From: JANMZR01 sp031383555
GTDB taxonomy: Bacteria; Bacteroidota; Bacteroidia; Cytophagales; Spirosomataceae
Length of the DNA: 6,952 nucleotides
Reading direction: 5' to 3'
NCBI GenBank assembly: GCA_031383555.1
Contig: JANMZR010000034.1
Location: forward strand, 1-6,952
Positions 5,981 to 6,952 of the stretch are shown piece after piece. Position 1 is the first letter of the stretch; each line of letters starts with the position of its first letter. Under the pieces are notes generated by a model. That model searched no databases. It was not told where the DNA came from and was given only the letters and a program-made list of their open reading frames with translations. The position numbers and the translations under genes are program-made.

Positions 5981-6469
5981 TCAATTAAAGCAGTCTATAT
6001 TTTTTAAATTTATACTTTTAGTAAAATCTAATTTTGCTTTATTCACAAATACGGTTTCACCATTTTTTTCTGATTGTTCGCCATAGCCTTCATGTATAGA
6101 GTTGTTTTTTGTCAAAAAAGCCACTTCTCTTACTGATTCAACGCCCTCGGAATAGAAAGTATATTTTGCAAATAAAGTATCGCCAGTTACAAAACCTTTA
6201 ATTGTTCCTTTATTTCTATCTTTTTCAAAAAAGTTATACGCTAAATTGCCCACCACAGAATTGTCTGTAATAATGAGTTTTAATATAATTGTGTCTTTTT
6301 TTAACATACCAATATAGCAATCGTATATTTTTGTATCTGGCTTTACGGCAACATTGGGCTTTGAAATAGTCGCTTTTTCGAGCGTATCAACTGAGGTTTC
6401 TGTTTTATTTGAATTATTACATGCAACAATAATTAGGGTAATAACTATAAGTTTGGCTATTTTTTTCAT
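5981..6469 (-). CDS. Putative lipoprotein, unknown function
   Basis: 162 residues. The N-terminus is a clear lipoprotein signal: MKKIAK, hydrophobic LIVITLIIV, then V-A-C with Cys17 as the lipid site and NNSNK after it, so it is probably anchored in an envelope membrane facing the periplasm. A low-complexity Thr/Lys/Pro linker (18-47) leads to a beta-rich domain (48-148) with alternating hydrophobics: CYIGMLKKDTIILKLIITD, VVGNLAYNFFEKDRNKGTI, GFVTGDTLFAKYTFYSEG and SVREVAFLTKNN. GTIKGFVTGDTLFA looks like a repeated beta-hairpin unit as in small lipocalin- or MORN-like barrels, but I cannot assign a family. Cys51 and Cys160 bracket the domain and could form a disulphide. The gene is separate from its neighbours by 119 bp (to tatA) and about 200 bp upstream, and has no visible terminator. 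Confidence 0.85.
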   Translation of the reverse strand: MKKIAKLIVITLIIVACNNSNKTETSVDTLEKATISKPNVAVKPDTKIYDCYIGMLKKDTIILKLIITDNSVVGNLAYNFFEKDRNKGTIKGFVTGDTLFAKYTFYSEGVESVREVAFLTKNNSIHEGYGEQSEKNGETVFVNKAKLDFTKSINLKNIDCFN

Positions 6470-6607
6470 TGAATCTATTTATTATATTTCGCTGATAATT
6501 AGAATTTGACTCCACCTAAAGGCTAGTCTTCTGCCCAATCTCAACTCATTTCGTATCCCATTTACCACAGGCAACAGTTATTAGCATTTACTTGCATTAA
6601 AGAAAAA

Positions 6608-6651
6608 CTCAAAAGCAAAGCCAATATTAATTTATTGGTTTTGCTTTTGAG
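6608..6651 (-). terminator. Strong rho-independent terminator after the S41/OmpA reading frame
   Basis: CTCAAAAGCAAAGCCAATA (6608-6626) pairs with TATTGGTTTTGCTTTTGAG (6633-6651) at 18 of 19 positions around a 6-base loop. On the minus strand it is followed by TTTTTCTTT, giving a terminator for the gene ending at 6670, 18 bp upstream. The single odd pair is A-C in minus-strand RNA and G-U in plus-strand RNA. Its stem shares the AAAAGCAAA core with the tatA terminator. Confidence 0.88.
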
Positions 6652-6669
6652 CAGGCATATTTTTACTAT

Positions 6670-6952
6670 TTACTGTTTTTTATCAGGATTCAATAAATCG
6701 TAGAACTGGTCAAGTTTTGGCATTAAGATAATCCTAGTACGCCTATTAGTGGTACGGCCATCGGCAGAGCTATTACTCGCCAAAATATTATATTCACCAT
6801 GGCCTGCAGCTATTAATTTATTGGGATCAATATCATCTACATAATAAGTGTTCAGCTCTTTGTAAAGCTGAGTGAATAATTCCATATTCTTGGCTATTTC
6901 AAAATAGCGATTCTGATCAGCTGCATGAACGTTTAATAAAAAACACAAGCAA
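6670..6952 (-). CDS. Chimeric frame: S41 peptidase N-terminus joined to OmpA-like C-terminal tail (5' end outside window)
   Basis: The frame is open at the right edge, so the true start lies just outside; a TTG at 6948 is not a credible start because codons before it are in frame. The visible N-terminus CLCFLLNVHA is the end of a signal peptide with cleavage expected after V-H-A. Then RYFEIAKNMELFTQLYKEL and NTYYVDDIDPNKLI match the beginning of Bacteroidota S41 C-terminal-processing peptidases, where 'K.GIDAML.SLDPYT' normally follows. Instead, from about base 6810, the protein continues AAGHGEYNILASN, ADGRTTNRRTRIILMPKLD and QFYDLLNP, the final ~45 residues of an OmpA-type peptidoglycan-binding domain. 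The protease PDZ and catalytic Ser/Lys regions and the first half of the OmpA domain are all missing. The usual acidic residue in N-R-R-x-E is Arg here. It could be a deletion fusion, a decayed gene, or an assembly join. A strong terminator follows. Confidence 0.75.
   Translation of the reverse strand, partial: CLCFLLNVHAADQNRYFEIAKNMELFTQLYKELNTYYVDDIDPNKLIAAGHGEYNILASNSSADGRTTNRRTRIILMPKLDQFYDLLNPDKKQ

Noticed and set aside
6508..6528. Small hairpin GACT...AGTC with inner CCT/AGG
   Set aside because: Stem is short and interrupted, with no T-run; the surrounding 6470-6607 spacer shows only short frames that I cannot tie to a protein.
6562..6575. A 14-base word TTACCACAGGCAAC also found inside the copper-protein gene at about 3180-3193
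   Set aside because: A single short match in AT-rich DNA, with no extended similarity on either side; most likely chance.

Overview
The window is AT-rich (about two thirds A+T by eye). Every convincing gene lies on the minus strand, so transcription runs from high to low coordinates. The proteins point to Bacteroidota: short lipoproteins with a V-A-C lipobox, a Bacteroidota-type TatA, a sorbosone-dehydrogenase-like lipoprotein, an OmpA tail and S41-peptidase N-terminus of the kind common in that phylum, and A-rich starts with no clear Shine-Dalgarno sequences. No rRNA, tRNA, CRISPR array, transposase or phage gene is visible.

Layout from right (upstream) to left (downstream). 6952-6670 is the 3' part of a reading frame that runs off the window. 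Its N-terminal half looks like the start of a secreted S41 C-terminal-processing peptidase, and its C-terminal half like the last ~45 residues of an OmpA-type peptidoglycan-binding domain. A strong terminator follows at 6608-6651. Next come an unrecognised lipoprotein (6469-5981) and tatA (5861-5658), closed by a second terminator (5591-5621). From 5590 to 4650 there is no intact gene: an AT-rich stretch, a 174-bp element with terminal inverted repeats and a nested hairpin core (5113-5286), and a probable frameshifted small gene (4987-4649).

From 4646 to 764 lies a tightly packed run of five genes that looks like one operon: an FMN-binding PNPOx-like general stress protein, an NAD(P)H:FMN reductase-type flavoprotein (1 bp apart), a cysteine-rich four-helix copper-binding protein, an alpha/beta hydrolase and a succinate-semialdehyde-type aldehyde dehydrogenase. 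Together they suggest handling of oxidative, electrophile, aldehyde or metal stress, by inference from families and spacing. The aldehyde dehydrogenase carries Ser where the catalytic Cys should be.

At the left end are a 39-residue glycine-rich single-pass membrane protein (702-583) and the first 176 residues of a PQQ-type sorbosone/glucose dehydrogenase-like lipoprotein (530-1), which continues beyond the window.

No wholly new multi-gene system is evident. The points most worth checking are the S41/OmpA chimera, the Cys-to-Ser change in the aldehyde dehydrogenase, the nested inverted-repeat element, and the frameshifted gene at the head of the stress operon.
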